Assembly: GCA_009801085.1 (NCBI GenBank)
Contig: VNWV01000001.1
Span: 2,542,001 to 2,606,000 of the forward strand
Reading direction: 5' to 3'
DNA from: Lasiodiplodia sp. COLG20
Taxonomy: Eukaryota; Ascomycota; Dothideomycetes; Botryosphaeriales; Botryosphaeriaceae
DNA length: 64,000 nucleotides
In this document: piece after piece, positions 42,395-52,751 of the stretch
Position numbering within the stretch: position 1 is the stretch's first letter
Layout: every line of letters starts with the position of its first letter
The notes under the pieces: model-generated
Told to the model about the DNA's origin: nothing
Seen by the model: the letters and a program-made list of their open reading frames with translations, nothing else
Database searches by the model: none
Made by a program: the position numbers and the translations under genes

Positions 42395-43783
42395 GTGAAC
42401 TTTCTGCCCCAGCCATTTCAACGTCGTCTCTCCGTCATCATTTCCCAGTCTTTGCAAAACCGTCTCTCTGTCATCATCTCCCAGTTTTTGCAGAGTCGTC
42501 TCACTCCGCCATTGTCCGGTCTTAATTACGAGTCTCTTCGGCCAGTGTTGCTGAAGGAGTCAGAGTTCTTCAGGCTCAAGCCATTGCAGACGTTACCCGC
42601 ACTACTCTCCGAGGAAGTCCAGCCCAGAATATCAAACCTGACCGACGATTTGCGATACATCATTAAGTATCTGTGTGCCTTCGCTAGGATCAATAACGAA
42701 GAGCTGTCCGAGCATTTCTGGGCGCACGGAGCTCGAAGGTTCTTCTACAATGTAAACGAGCTGGGTGAGGTGTTCGCTCGGGTAGGTGGCACCGCATTCG
42801 CCTCCTACTGGTGCCTCTGCTGCTATGACTACTGGAGGGCAAATTGAAAGGTCCACCTCAGAGGATGGCTGTGGTTCGACGATGTCCAGACGTGGAACTA
42901 TCAAGGCTGTTCTTCCGGTAGGCGAGAGCAAACCATCCGAAGCAGAGAAAGAGCTAGCGTCCCCAAGCCCGACCGCTGCACGCATTGCCGACACAAGCCT
43001 GGCCAGTTCAAGAACAATTGGCTTTTTAACAGAAAAAAGATGGCTTAGTGGTGCCAGAGCTCTAGGAACAAATTGGCGATACGAGGAGCGAAGAAGAAGC
43101 TACTCAAGACTCAGAAGCCAGAACAGTGCCCAGAGTGTCACAGCACCGAGAAAAAGAAGGGTAACCCGCTGAGGTGGTTCTGGGATTACGATAACGAGAG
43201 GTGGATTTGCCGCAAGTGCCACCAGGCTAAGGAGATGGCAATTCTCCACGAGCCCAATTACAAAGCAACGAGCCTCAAGTACCATGAGCGCAGAAATGCA
43301 CGCAGGAGACGCGAAGAGGCTTAAGAAAATGCAAGTGCAGGCGGAGATGCCTCGAGGAAGTTGACGGCCGGAAAATTGACGTCCCAGGAGGCTCAGACGT
43401 CGCAGAAGACAGCTTCCAAGGCTCCCCAACAAGCGAATATTGCTCCAATCTTCATGATGACCAGGCAGAGAGCTCCAGCAGCCACTGAGAAGGCCAACCC
43501 CACAATTGAAGAGCCAGAGCACGAGATGACGTTGACCTTCACGGTCCCAGAGAGGCCTGTCGACCCTAAGCGGCAAAGGAAGAAGAGGACCAGGCCGCAG
43601 TCCAACGATACGAAACATCAAACCACGCAGGAAATGCAGATGCTTTCAAAGCGGAATCTCTCAGTGCAGCCCGAGCCAAACATGGCGCGTCCGCAAGTGC
43701 CGCTGGAGGTGAAGAAGAAAGGAAAGGCGGTCCAGAGGCGCGGCGACACGATTAAAGCAGCGGGGGTCAGCAGCGGGCCTTAA
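42395..43783 (+). pseudogene. Degenerate paralogue of the multi-CxxC protein
   Basis: One reading frame runs 463 codons with only three stops: TGA 42845..42847, TAG 43046..43048 and TAA 43322..43324. Read through, it parallels the intact gene at 37.0-37.9 kb: YWCLCCYDYW matches FWCAPCWRHW, RCTHCRHKPGQF matches VCPDCKRRPKKF, and CPECHSTEKKKG with ERWICRKC matches CPYCYRNQKKK with KYICSSC. Relative to the intact gene, about 30 codons with one Cys pair are missing after the first stop, and one zinc Cys is Tyr (WNYQGC versus WHCKTC). Stops two and three could come from CAG and CAA by C-to-T change, as in repeat-induced point mutation, but no ancestor is available. There is no ATG at the start (GTG follows a stop). 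Splicing around the stops cannot be fully excluded. The last 150 codons are Lys/Pro/Gln-rich tail. Confidence 0.68.
42425..42507 (+). repeat. 36-bp coding minisatellite (2.3 copies)
   Basis: Units 42425..42460 and 42461..42496 differ at a few positions and a third partial copy follows. Each unit is 12 codons (RLSVIISQSLQN, RLSVIISQFLQS, RL), so the repeat keeps the reading frame of the degenerate CxxC gene. Confidence 0.85.
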
Positions 43784-43860
43784 CAGATGCTGCTGCTAGT
43801 ATGAAGAATAGTAAGGCCGGCGTAGTGATGTTTTAGTTTTTTCTGGGAAAATAACACATG

Positions 43861-43943
43861 TGGGTAGTTGAAGCTATCGTCCGGACGAGAATGTAGAGTT
43901 TTCAATTTTACATTCTCGTCCGGACGATAGCTTCAACTACCCA
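43861..43943. repeat. Perfect inverted repeat / hairpin (35-bp arms, 13-nt loop)
   Basis: Arm 43861..43895 is the exact reverse complement of 43909..43943, with a 13-base AT-rich spacer. Each arm contains the palindrome CGTCCGGACG. It lies 78 bp after the end of the degenerate CxxC frame. No transposase, target-site duplication or flanking ORF is visible. It may be a small-RNA precursor-like hairpin, a foldback element, or a recent inverted duplication. Confidence 0.95.
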
Positions 43944-44756
43944 TGAAATGAGTAAAAAACAAACCCATGCTAGCCATTGGCTGCGAGAAGGGACTGTTTT
44001 TATCGTCGGCTAGGGAAAAGCAAAGCCAGTGTCCACTGCATTTCCTCGTCCAATGAGCTAATCCAAATCGGGGAAAGAGACACGAGTTGAACCGCTGCAT
44101 AGATTGCGAAAGCGAGCGAAAAGTTGGGGGCGGAGCTCTTTACCATGGATAGCACTTCGACCAGCCTCGGGGAATGGATTAAAGTTTGGGCGTGGTCAGG
44201 GTCGCTCTCGCGTCCAACAAAGTGACAGAAGGGCCCGGGCGCTCGGCCGGCCGGGTGGGATCCGGGCGATTATTCGACCCTCTTTGCGGCCGGCAAATCG
44301 ACGGAAGCATCAGGTGATCGCCATCTGTGCGCTCAAAGCATTGGCCGTTTTGGGATCATCGCGCTCGGGGCGTGAGTTGGGAGATGCCCCGGCGGTGCTC
44401 GGCCGATCGGACCCTGGGCGTGAGGGAATTAACCTGGTGGATTCGCGCCATGCGCGCTCGGTGCGTAGATTGAGCTGCAGCTGAACGAGTTGTAAGCGCT
44501 TGAGTTAGCAGCTGATCATGTATGGGTCGTGAGAAAGTGTAATATAGAGGATTGTGAAAAGCTTTTAGGCAGCCGGTAATCACTAACCGTATCTGGCATG
44601 TACTAGTCAGTTGCAATAACTCAGTCCGAATACGTAAAATGCTGTCGCTGTGGTATGAAGATGTGCCACCAAGGTCCCTGATGTATAGACACAGGTCAAA
44701 GTAGATGCGATTCATGGGCCGGTGTAACAAGGACGCGATTGGATCATTGCAAGCTT
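43944..44756. other. Intergenic region
   Basis: About 800 bp between the hairpin and the MmgE/PrpD stop. A GC-rich part (44100-44480) carries a 126-codon frame without motifs. Confidence 0.5.
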
Positions 44757-46197
44757 CTACCTCAGCAAGGATGTAAGATCTGCAATGTTCCCTACCTCAC
44801 GTAGACCCCATAAGGCCTGTGAAGCTTCCTTGGCCTTTTTATCTCCAAGGACTGGATTGCATTGATCGAGGAACTTTTCCTCAAGCTGTATATCCGTCAT
44901 TGGCAGCTGTAGACTTCCGACGGCGTGTCCAATATGCTTCTCCTGTACCGAGCCGTCGTTGAATACAACCTTCACATGAGCTTCATCAGGACGGAGAGCA
45001 TCGTCAATCGTAGCGTGGACCTTTTTCCGCAGCTCTACCACAGCTGCGTCCTGCATGACAGCATCCTCGTACTGAGCCGGGGTGGCTTTTCCGTAGAGTA
45101 GCCCTACAGCAGCGCCGTGAAAGACGCTGAATTTGCCTTCTAGACCAGTTTTCGGCGAGTGCTTGCCAGTCAGCTCTAAAACGAGGGCATGGACTGAGAC
45201 TTCGACCTTCTGAATGGCAGAGACATCCGCCGCAGCATCTTTCTCGTGCTGGCCGGTGGCGAACATCTGCCTGACTTGGATGCAGCCGTCAATGATGGGA
45301 TGGATAACGATGCCTGATCAACAATTAGTGGCTGAAATGGGAAGGTCTTGGCGTAGGATCATCATGCGAATTGATGAAGCAAAACGAGGACTGACCACAG
45401 GGAAACGGCTTGAACGAGTTCTTTTCGATCTCCCATGTCTTTCCCAGGCCCTGCATCAGTGCATCGACATCGTTGGTGGCGCTCACTACGTTAGCCCAGC
45501 CGCGCTTAGCCTCCAGCGACTGTAGCGAGCTGTCGTATCCGTTCGACGCAAGCACGGCCGCGACGAGTCCGTTCTGCGCAGCGCGGCCGGGGTGGAAGGA
45601 TTTGGTCATGCTGCCAAACTGCTCCCTCAAGCCGGTGACCTGGGTGGCAGCAATGCCTATCGCCCACTGCATCTGCTCTACGCTGAGGCCCAGCAGCTTC
45701 CCGACGGCCACGGCGGCGCCGATCGAACCCGCCGTACTCGTGATGTGCCAGCCGACATTGTAGTGGTCTGGCCACACGGCGAGCCCAGCTTTGCACTCAG
45801 CTTCGATACCGGCGACAAGGGCCAGAATGAAGTCGCGGCCGCCTACAGGCGCCTTCCACTCGGCGGCGGCCAGCAGAGCTGACGCTACAGGGCCGGACGG
45901 GTGTATGATGGTATCGAGGTGAGTATCATCGTAATCATGCACGTGGCTGCTGATGCCGTTGAAGAGGGCGGCTGACTGGGCATCGGTGGGCTCTTGGCAG
46001 CCAAGGACGGATGAGGTCGGGGCGCCGGCGAAGGGCGAGAGCGAGTTGCGAGCAATGACTGCTGCGGCGTGCTGGGCGCCGCCAATGGCGCAGCCAGCCC
46101 AGTTGTAAAAGCTTCGCACCGCAGCCTCAACGACCTGGGGCGGCAGGTCGTGGAAGCGCAGGGCCTGGGCCCAGGCAGCCAGCTGCTCGGTGGCCAT
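44757..46197 (-). CDS. MmgE/PrpD family protein (2-methylcitrate dehydratase / cis-aconitate decarboxylase-like)
   Basis: Exons 46197..45396 and 45313..44757; 452 aa. The all-helical MmgE/PrpD N-domain is clear: EQLAAWAQALRFHDLPPQVV, NWAGCAIGGAQH, GISSHVHDYDDTHLDTIIHP, SGPVASALLAAAEW, WHITSTAGSIGAAVAVGKLLG, TKSFHPGRAAQNG, and the lid domain begins after PFPCGIVIHPIID. The family includes 2-methylcitrate dehydratase and cis-aconitate decarboxylase (itaconate formation); sequence alone does not separate these. No clear mitochondrial presequence. The frame is open to an upstream ATG at 46293 (32 more residues, not family-like), so the start at MATEQLAAW is preferred. Divergent from LCB2. Confidence 0.9.
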
Positions 46198-46954
46198 GTG
46201 TAACCAGGGCACGTTCGAGATGAGGCTCGGAAACGAGATTATTGTAGAGTGCGGGCCGAGGACAGACGGGACGCCCGGCGCTCCCGGCAGCACAGCTGGT
46301 GACGATGTCGACGGTTGCTGGACGTTGGATGACGCAGTGACAAGGCTTGGCCTTACTCCAGAGAAGGTAGCTGGTGTGAGGGCGCGTCGAGGACCTGTGC
46401 CCCTGACAGCAGCCCGACCGGCGACGGCACATCGCGCGTGCCGGCTGCAATTTGCCCGCCAGCCTCCAGCTCCACCACGCGTGCTTCTTTTTTACCACGA
46501 GCTCTGCAAGCCTTCTCTGCCTGTCCGCACCACCCGTCCGCCCTCAATTGACGCCGGAGCGGTCGCGCAGCCCCTCGCCAGCCCCAGCAGCGCGAACAGC
46601 CGCCGTCGACGCGTCGCACCGCAGGGCTGTGAGCAGCAGCGCCCAGCCTCCGCCGCAACAAACCCGCAAGCTCGCGTGCGCAGGTGAGTCGAAGCTGTTC
46701 CCTGCGCTATCCGCTTGTTCTCCGGCGCATCCGGCCGAAGCGCGTTTTCTGCCGCCCGCCCCTTCGCCGCAGCCGTCCCGCATTCCCTCGCGCCGAAGCC
46801 CTGGCTGACCGCACTCTCTTCGCCCCAGACTCTCCACCGCCGCCAGCTCGTCTCTCCGTCCGACTGCCTGCGCGACCAGACAACGCCCAACTGCGCAGAG
46901 CTCGAACGATCCCTCCACCTCCTCCAGGTCGCCGATAGATTAGAATCATTTGCA
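46198..46954. other. Divergent promoter between the MmgE/PrpD gene and LCB2
   Basis: 757 bp, pyrimidine-rich on the plus strand near LCB2. Frames across it are GC-driven; the LCB2 frame itself is open to 46715, but the conserved start is at 46955. Confidence 0.6.
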
Positions 46955-49015
46955 ATGCCTGCTCGATCGATAAACCCTTTCTCCAACAATTCCTCCATCT
47001 CCACCTCGCTTGACGAGAAGGCCTCGCGCCGCTCCTCCTTCTCCAAGGCGAACACCAAGTTCTCCTCGCTCTTCTCCACCTCGCCCAAGCCCTCCGCTCC
47101 CGACGCCGTCGCCGCTCTCCGGAAGGCCGTCGTTGCCCAGCAGCAAGCCCTTCTGGACAACCCCTCACCGCCCCCGGGCCAGCCTGTCAATTCGCCCTCT
47201 CTGTCGCTACCGACCATCTCGCTGTCCACTGCGACCGGCGAGAAGTACACCAAGATGGAGGACTCCTCCACCACAACCACCACCATCTTCCAGCCGCCCT
47301 CCCAAGACGAGAAGCGCCGCCTCGCCAAGCAGCACGCCGAGTTCGGTCCCCTGGGCTCCAAGGCGCATCTGTACTCGAGCAAATTCCTGGACGACAAGTT
47401 CCCCGACCCTGTTGAAGACGAGCCGCCGTACTACTTCCTCCTCACCACCTACATCAGCTACCTCATCCTTATCATATTCGGCCATGTGCGCGACTTTTTT
47501 GGCAAGAGGTTCAGACAGAACAACTACAAGCATCTGAGAGCCCAGGATGGCTACGCCCCTCTGAACAGTGATTTCGACAATTTCTACGTCCGCCGCTTGA
47601 AGATGCGTATCAACGACTGCTTTGCGAGGCCCACTACTGGCGTTCCCGGTCGCTACATCACCCTTCTGGACCGCAAGTCCGACGACTACAACCTGTCCTT
47701 CAAGATGACTGGCACCACCTCCGAGACCTTGAACATGAGCTCCTACAACTATCTCGGATTCGCCCAGTCCGAAGGCCCGTGCGCCGACGCGGTCGAGGAG
47801 GGCATCAAGAAGCACGGCATTAGCGTTTGCAGCACTCGCGCCGACGTCGGAACCACCACCTTGCACAACGAAGTCGAGGAACTGGTCGCCAAGTTTGTTG
47901 GAAAGCCTGCCTCGATGGTCTTCTCCATGGGCTTCGTTACGAACGCCACGACCTTCCCTGCTCTGGTTGGCAAGGGCTGCCTGCTCATCTCCGACGAACT
48001 CAACCACTCCTCGATTCGCTTCGGTGCTCGTCTGTCTGGTGCGATGATTGAGATGTTCAAGCACAACGACATGCGTGATTTGGAACGTGTGCTTCGCGAG
48101 GTCATTGCGAATGGTCAGCCCCGCACGCACCGTCCGTGGAAGAAAATCCTCATTGCTGTTGAGGGTCTCTACTCGATGGAAGGCACTATCTGCAACCTGC
48201 CAGCTCTTCTTGCGCTCAAGAGGAAGTACAAGTTCCACCTGTTCATTGACGAGGCGCACTCGGTTGGCGCGCTCGGACCTAATGGCCGTGGTGTTTGCGA
48301 TTACTTTGGCGTTGATCCTTCCGAGGTTGATATTCTTATGGGCACTCTGACCAAGTCTTTTGGAGCCAATGGTGGTTACGTCGCGGCAGACAAGGCAATC
48401 ATTGATAAGCTGCGCGTTACCAACGCTTGCAACATCTTTGGCGAGGCGCCCGCTCCCCCGGTCCTTATCCAGATCCAGAGCGCCCTCAAATTGATTATCG
48501 GAGAGCTTGTGCCCGGTCAAGGCGAGGAACGTCTGCAGCGCCTTGCCTTCAACTCCCGCTATCTCCGTCTCGGTCTTAAGCGCCTGGGCTTCATTGTCTA
48601 TGGTCACGACGATTCGCCCATCATCCCGGTCTTGCTCTACAACCCTGCCAAGATGCCTGCCTTCTCCCACGAGATGCTGAAGCGCAAGATTTCCGTCGTT
48701 GTCGTCGGCTACCCTGCTACCCCGCTCGTCTCTTCTCGCGCTCGTTTCTGCGTTTCGGCCGCTCACACCAAGGATGATCTTGACCGCTTGCTTGCTGCCT
48801 GTGACGAGATCGGCGACATCCTGCAGCTCAAGTTCTCCAGCGGCATCGCGGGCGGTGCCGAGCCCCTGCCTGAGGGCATTACCAGTCAGATGGAGCAGGA
48901 CTACATAAGAGAAATGGAGATGGCCGGCAAGCTGCCGCAAGTCACTCCTCCCAGATGGAAGCTTCAGGATGTCCTCAAGCGCGGCGTACAAGACGTCAAG
49001 GTCGCTCTGAGATAA
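46955..49015 (+). CDS. LCB2: Serine palmitoyltransferase subunit 2 (Lcb2)
   Basis: Single exon, 686 aa. With Lcb1, condenses serine and palmitoyl-CoA at the ER to 3-ketosphinganine, the first sphingolipid step. The first 140 residues are Ser/Pro-rich; a membrane segment (YYFLLTTYISYLILIIFG) follows. The PLP-dependent alpha-oxoamine synthase core has MSSYNYLGFAQ, STRADVGTTTLHNEVEELVA, DELNHSSIRFGARLSGA, EGLYSMEGTICNLPA, FIDEAHSVGALGPNGRGV and GTLTKSFGANGGYVAAD with the PLP-binding lysine. These define Lcb2, not Lcb1, which lacks the lysine. Start at MPARSINPFSNN; the frame's upstream part is leader. Highly codon-biased, which creates a 594-codon antisense shadow. Confidence 0.97.
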   Translation: MPARSINPFSNNSSISTSLDEKASRRSSFSKANTKFSSLFSTSPKPSAPDAVAALRKAVVAQQQALLDNPSPPPGQPVNSPSLSLPTISLSTATGEKYTKMEDSSTTTTTIFQPPSQDEKRRLAKQHAEFGPLGSKAHLYSSKFLDDKFPDPVEDEPPYYFLLTTYISYLILIIFGHVRDFFGKRFRQNNYKHLRAQDGYAPLNSDFDNFYVRRLKMRINDCFARPTTGVPGRYITLLDRKSDDYNLSFKMTGTTSETLNMSSYNYLGFAQSEGPCADAVEEGIKKHGISVCSTRADVGTTTLHNEVEELVAKFVGKPASMVFSMGFVTNATTFPALVGKGCLLISDELNHSSIRFGARLSGAMIEMFKHNDMRDLERVLREVIANGQPRTHRPWKKILIAVEGLYSMEGTICNLPALLALKRKYKFHLFIDEAHSVGALGPNGRGVCDYFGVDPSEVDILMGTLTKSFGANGGYVAADKAIIDKLRVTNACNIFGEAPAPPVLIQIQSALKLIIGELVPGQGEERLQRLAFNSRYLRLGLKRLGFIVYGHDDSPIIPVLLYNPAKMPAFSHEMLKRKISVVVVGYPATPLVSSRARFCVSAAHTKDDLDRLLAACDEIGDILQLKFSSGIAGGAEPLPEGITSQMEQDYIREMEMAGKLPQVTPPRWKLQDVLKRGVQDVKVALR

Positions 49016-52000
49016 GGCATGGGCGCCCGGCTTCGCCGGTTCACACCTGCCTTTTCAGCCAGCCTTTGCGTCCTCCACTCGTGGCTTCTTTGACGATTAG
49101 ATCACGCAGCGATTCGCGTCCCTTCGTCCCGCGCCGGGACCATGAACCTGGGACATGCATAAAGAACACGGCGTCGCGCGTTTTCGCACTCAATGTAACG
49201 ATATCATCAGCTCGGATGAAGTTAATGGGGTCGGTCACTGTTTTGCGGCCTTCGATCCCTGCTTCGCATTTCGTTGTTCACTTCATGATGTGCAGCCTAG
49301 CCGCATGGACTGCGCTATGGATAATACCTAATTTTTTTTAATGAACCTTGGGCGGATTCCAATGTACATTGAGACGGAGGTTGAGAGACTATTATTTAAG
49401 CCGCCACATCTCGGCGGTGAATGAAAAACAATCCACGTAAAGCTCAATGCAAGTTTGGAGCAATGAATCAATTGAGAAAGTTACCTGTTGTCCATGATAA
49501 ACTCTTTTCACTCCTTGTAACATTGGCATCGATCCTGGCCTGCTTCTTTTTCTTGAGGTCGTGGCACGACGTTCTGAAGTACATACACAGTGGTCCGGGA
49601 ACCCCTGTACCTAATGCAGACAAGACGTCGCGCTCTCATGTGGTGCTCCCATGCACTACGAGATACGCGTTTGCGTATCACCATGCGTGCTTACTTTTGA
49701 AACAATCACCACCAAAAGCAAGATGTTTTGCAATTTGAGATATGATTGCAATGAATGACCAAATTCTTTCTCCGGTGCCTACCTGTTCGGCCTTTCCTTC
49801 ATTCAATCGACGATGGACCTCAGCCTTGCTTTGCATGTGCTTATCTGCGTGTGTTGGAGCTGTTCACCGGTCAAGCACGCCACAGTAGCCCCCATCCTTC
49901 GCCTCAGCCTTTTCCTACCTTTTGCGTCCGATTTTAGTTGCACACCCCCCAGACGCCGGGGCCAGAAATGTTTTGCCTCCAGGCCTGGCGAGCCGCTCCC
50001 TTGTCTACACTAGGCAGCCGCCATGCCAGCGCATCCTGCATGTTGGTGCGCGAACGCAACGTCGGAGAAAGAAAAAGATCGGCACTCGCAGAATCCCTGT
50101 CCGCCTGCCTGCGCCGCCGTTTCTCTTGCTTTTCGCAAGGAAGAAGAAGGATCGGGAGCGAAAGACGCGCATCCTAGCTCGCAATCGCGCGTTTCGCCAT
50201 GCTGCTGGGTGGAGTGGTACGTACCTGTCGGTGCAACGTTGTGCCGCATCACGAGCGGCAGGTACGTACATACAGTACGTAGCGCTTGCGTCTCCGTGGC
50301 GGGGGAGAGACAACGCGAGAACACGTGGAGCCGTGCGGCTCTGCTGTGGGGCTACCCCGGCTGGGGTTGCGTTCATGCCCGTCTTCTGCCTTCTTGACGT
50401 ACATATGCGAGTCCCTTCACCGGTGGGCAGGGTGTTCTTGAGAGGATTGGCTGATCCGTGGGGATCGAAGACCAGGCTGAGGCTGAAAACTCGGACGAGG
50501 AGGGGCAGATGGAGGATCGCTTGCAAGGCCGAGCATTGCCCTGTCAGGCATATGCTCTTCGCCTTGCAAGACCCGGATGGCCGCTGGCCACTCGATCCCA
50601 GCACCTATTCGCCCTTTTCGGCAGCGCTCGTCCGCGCGGCACCGCCCCTTCCATTCGCGTTGCGTTGCCCCGCAACCAAGCTGATTGTCGAACACCAGCA
50701 GCAGTCGGGCGGTGTGAGCCTGGGCAGAGGCGTAAAAATACCTGGTCAGTTAGAAATCTGGCTGATGTCGCGTCATCTCGTCCCCGCTTCGCCGCCACCT
50801 TCCCCACTTTTAACCGTTTGTATCCACAGCGCGCCGTGCCGTTGCGGCCAGGGTTTCGATGTCTCGGATCTGGTCATCGGCGAGCGCGGATCAGGGAAGC
50901 CGTGCGAACGGTCGGTTCGTCGAGGTCATGCTGCCGCGGGCACTGCCGTTGCCTGTTCCGCCTTCCACTTTCTCATCGCTCTCCTCTCATTCCGATAGGC
51001 TGTCCGGAAGGTAAGAAAGAAGGCAAACGGCGCTAAATTGGGGCGCAGTCGCGCGTGTGCGCGGTTGCGAGCAGAGCGGAGGATTGATCCTTGACTCGCT
51101 GCTTCTCTTTTTCTTTTTCTTGGGGGAGTTCGCCAGGACGTGTGAACAGCCTTGCAGGTTGGCAGCGCTGTAAGTTTCTTTGTCTCACTTACCTAGTACA
51201 GAATATAAGGCTGTCCCACCTCGTATACTGCTTCGTAAAGTAGCACACAGGCAGAAGCGTTATTTGAACGTCTCTAGAAGTCAAAATTCTGCCTTTCCAT
51301 TGCACAACGGCTTATTTTTCTCCGTTATTTCGCTCAATGTCTCGCCCTGCGCGTAATTCTTGCATTCGAAAACATAGACAGGGGTATATGCAGAATGGGG
51401 CGTCGTTTAGGATCAAGGCAGCTAAACCGGGCAGAGAGGGCGGGCGCCAGGACTGCTGCCTGCGAAGGCGCTTCTTCACCGGGCCAACCCTGGTAAGGCT
51501 GATTTCCGAGTGGGGTTGATTCAGCTCCTGCGCGCAAACGCGCGCATGTGAGGCGTGCGCAGCGCGCAACGGCGATAGTCTGCGCTGGCAGGCGGCCTCT
51601 TGCGCCTCATTCGCCTGCTTCGAGCTCTTGGCCTTTTCTGCCTCAGCGTGCGGGCGGTCATTGGGCGGGAAGAGCTCAATGTCTTGCCACACAGCCCTCG
51701 TGCTCAATTGCGTGAGGATGTTGTGGGTGATTGAGAGTAATTCCTGCTGCACCTACGCCCTCTTTGTTACCGCCGTTATCTTTCTTTCTGAACCTTGAGA
51801 CAACAATCCTGCAAGCCTGAAAATCTTCGCGGTGTCTCCCGGCGACGCCACCAGGCAATTTCAGTCTCGGACTTGGCTTTAGCTTACACCAATGATGCGT
51901 TTCTGGTTGGACTTGTGACCGGGCACGCGGCCACCTCCCCTGCGTTGCTTTGAAATCCCAAGTTCGACGTCTGCAGCATCGTTGTTGTCTCGGGTTATTC

Positions 52001-52751
52001 GCTTTCGTCAGCAGCAGTTGCTGAAATGCATGCTGGATTCCTGGGCAAGACCGGTCAGGAAATGAGGCTCCAAAATAGCCTTGCTACTCGTCGGGGGTGC
52101 CGGGCAAGGCTGATACGTGGGTCATCATGGGACATCGTTTCCGTCGTAAGGCAGCTATTTTTTTTTTTTTTGTTTTTGCTTCCATCTCACCGGTGCCAGG
52201 GCCGTTTGGATCCGGTAGCACGGCAGATCGGTATAGCTCCAGGCCACGGTTGTCGTAGGCCCCGACGGGCTGGCTGGCTGACGGACGATCGATTGGCCAA
52301 CCGACGAGGGGCTGCACGCAAATGCGGAGATGATCTTGGTTCTCGCTGGGAGGTAGAAACATTCGAGTGTGCGACTGAGTTAGGACGAAGGATGAGCCGC
52401 GGGACTATTTAAATAGCTCAGAGGACCACGGTGCGTGGGGCGAAGCACTCACCGTCTGGCAAGAGTCATCCTTGAGCTCCCCTGGCTATCACACATACCA
52501 TCCAACTCTTCATCCTCATACGCCGCCTACCTCAGGGACCAGCCCCCAATCTGCCTTGCAGTCAACCTGACTTCCCGCCTTGAATCTGATTCTTCTTCCT
52601 CCCCTTGGTCTTATCACTCACCGGTCGTCCTTCTCTTCTGCCTCATTTTTCTCTCGTCCAACTGCGCCTCATTTGTGTCTTGTTTGCCTACACGGGTGTC
52701 GCGGTTTGAAGCGCATCCATTGGCCACGCTCACGACATCCCGTCCTCAGTT
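49016..52751. other. 3.7-kb region without a convincing gene
   Basis: Between LCB2 and the Gly/Pro-rich gene. A 358-codon plus-strand frame (49922..50998) is Arg/Pro/Cys-rich with no domain or sensible start, and overlapping long frames occur on the other strand, so I do not call it. An 11-bp inverted repeat (50217..50227 and 50259..50269) and a poly-T run near 52157 are the only structures seen. Probably a long leader/promoter for the downstream gene and the LCB2 3' UTR. Confidence 0.5.
50217..50269. repeat. 11-bp inverted repeat GTACGTACCTG...CAGGTACGTAC
   Basis: Perfect 11-bp arms separated by 31 bases; the arms overlap GTAC palindromes. Could form a hairpin or a dyad binding site; function unknown. 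Confidence 0.6.

Noticed and set aside
47207..48991. 594-codon open frame antisense to LCB2
   Set aside because: It is the mirror of a codon-biased highly conserved gene; the sense protein is unmistakable Lcb2 and the antisense product has no domain.
49922..50998. 358-codon frame in the LCB2-to-Gly/Pro-rich gene gap
   Set aside because: Arg/Pro/Cys-rich, no domain, no sensible start context, and long overlapping frames exist on both strands, as expected in GC-rich non-coding DNA.
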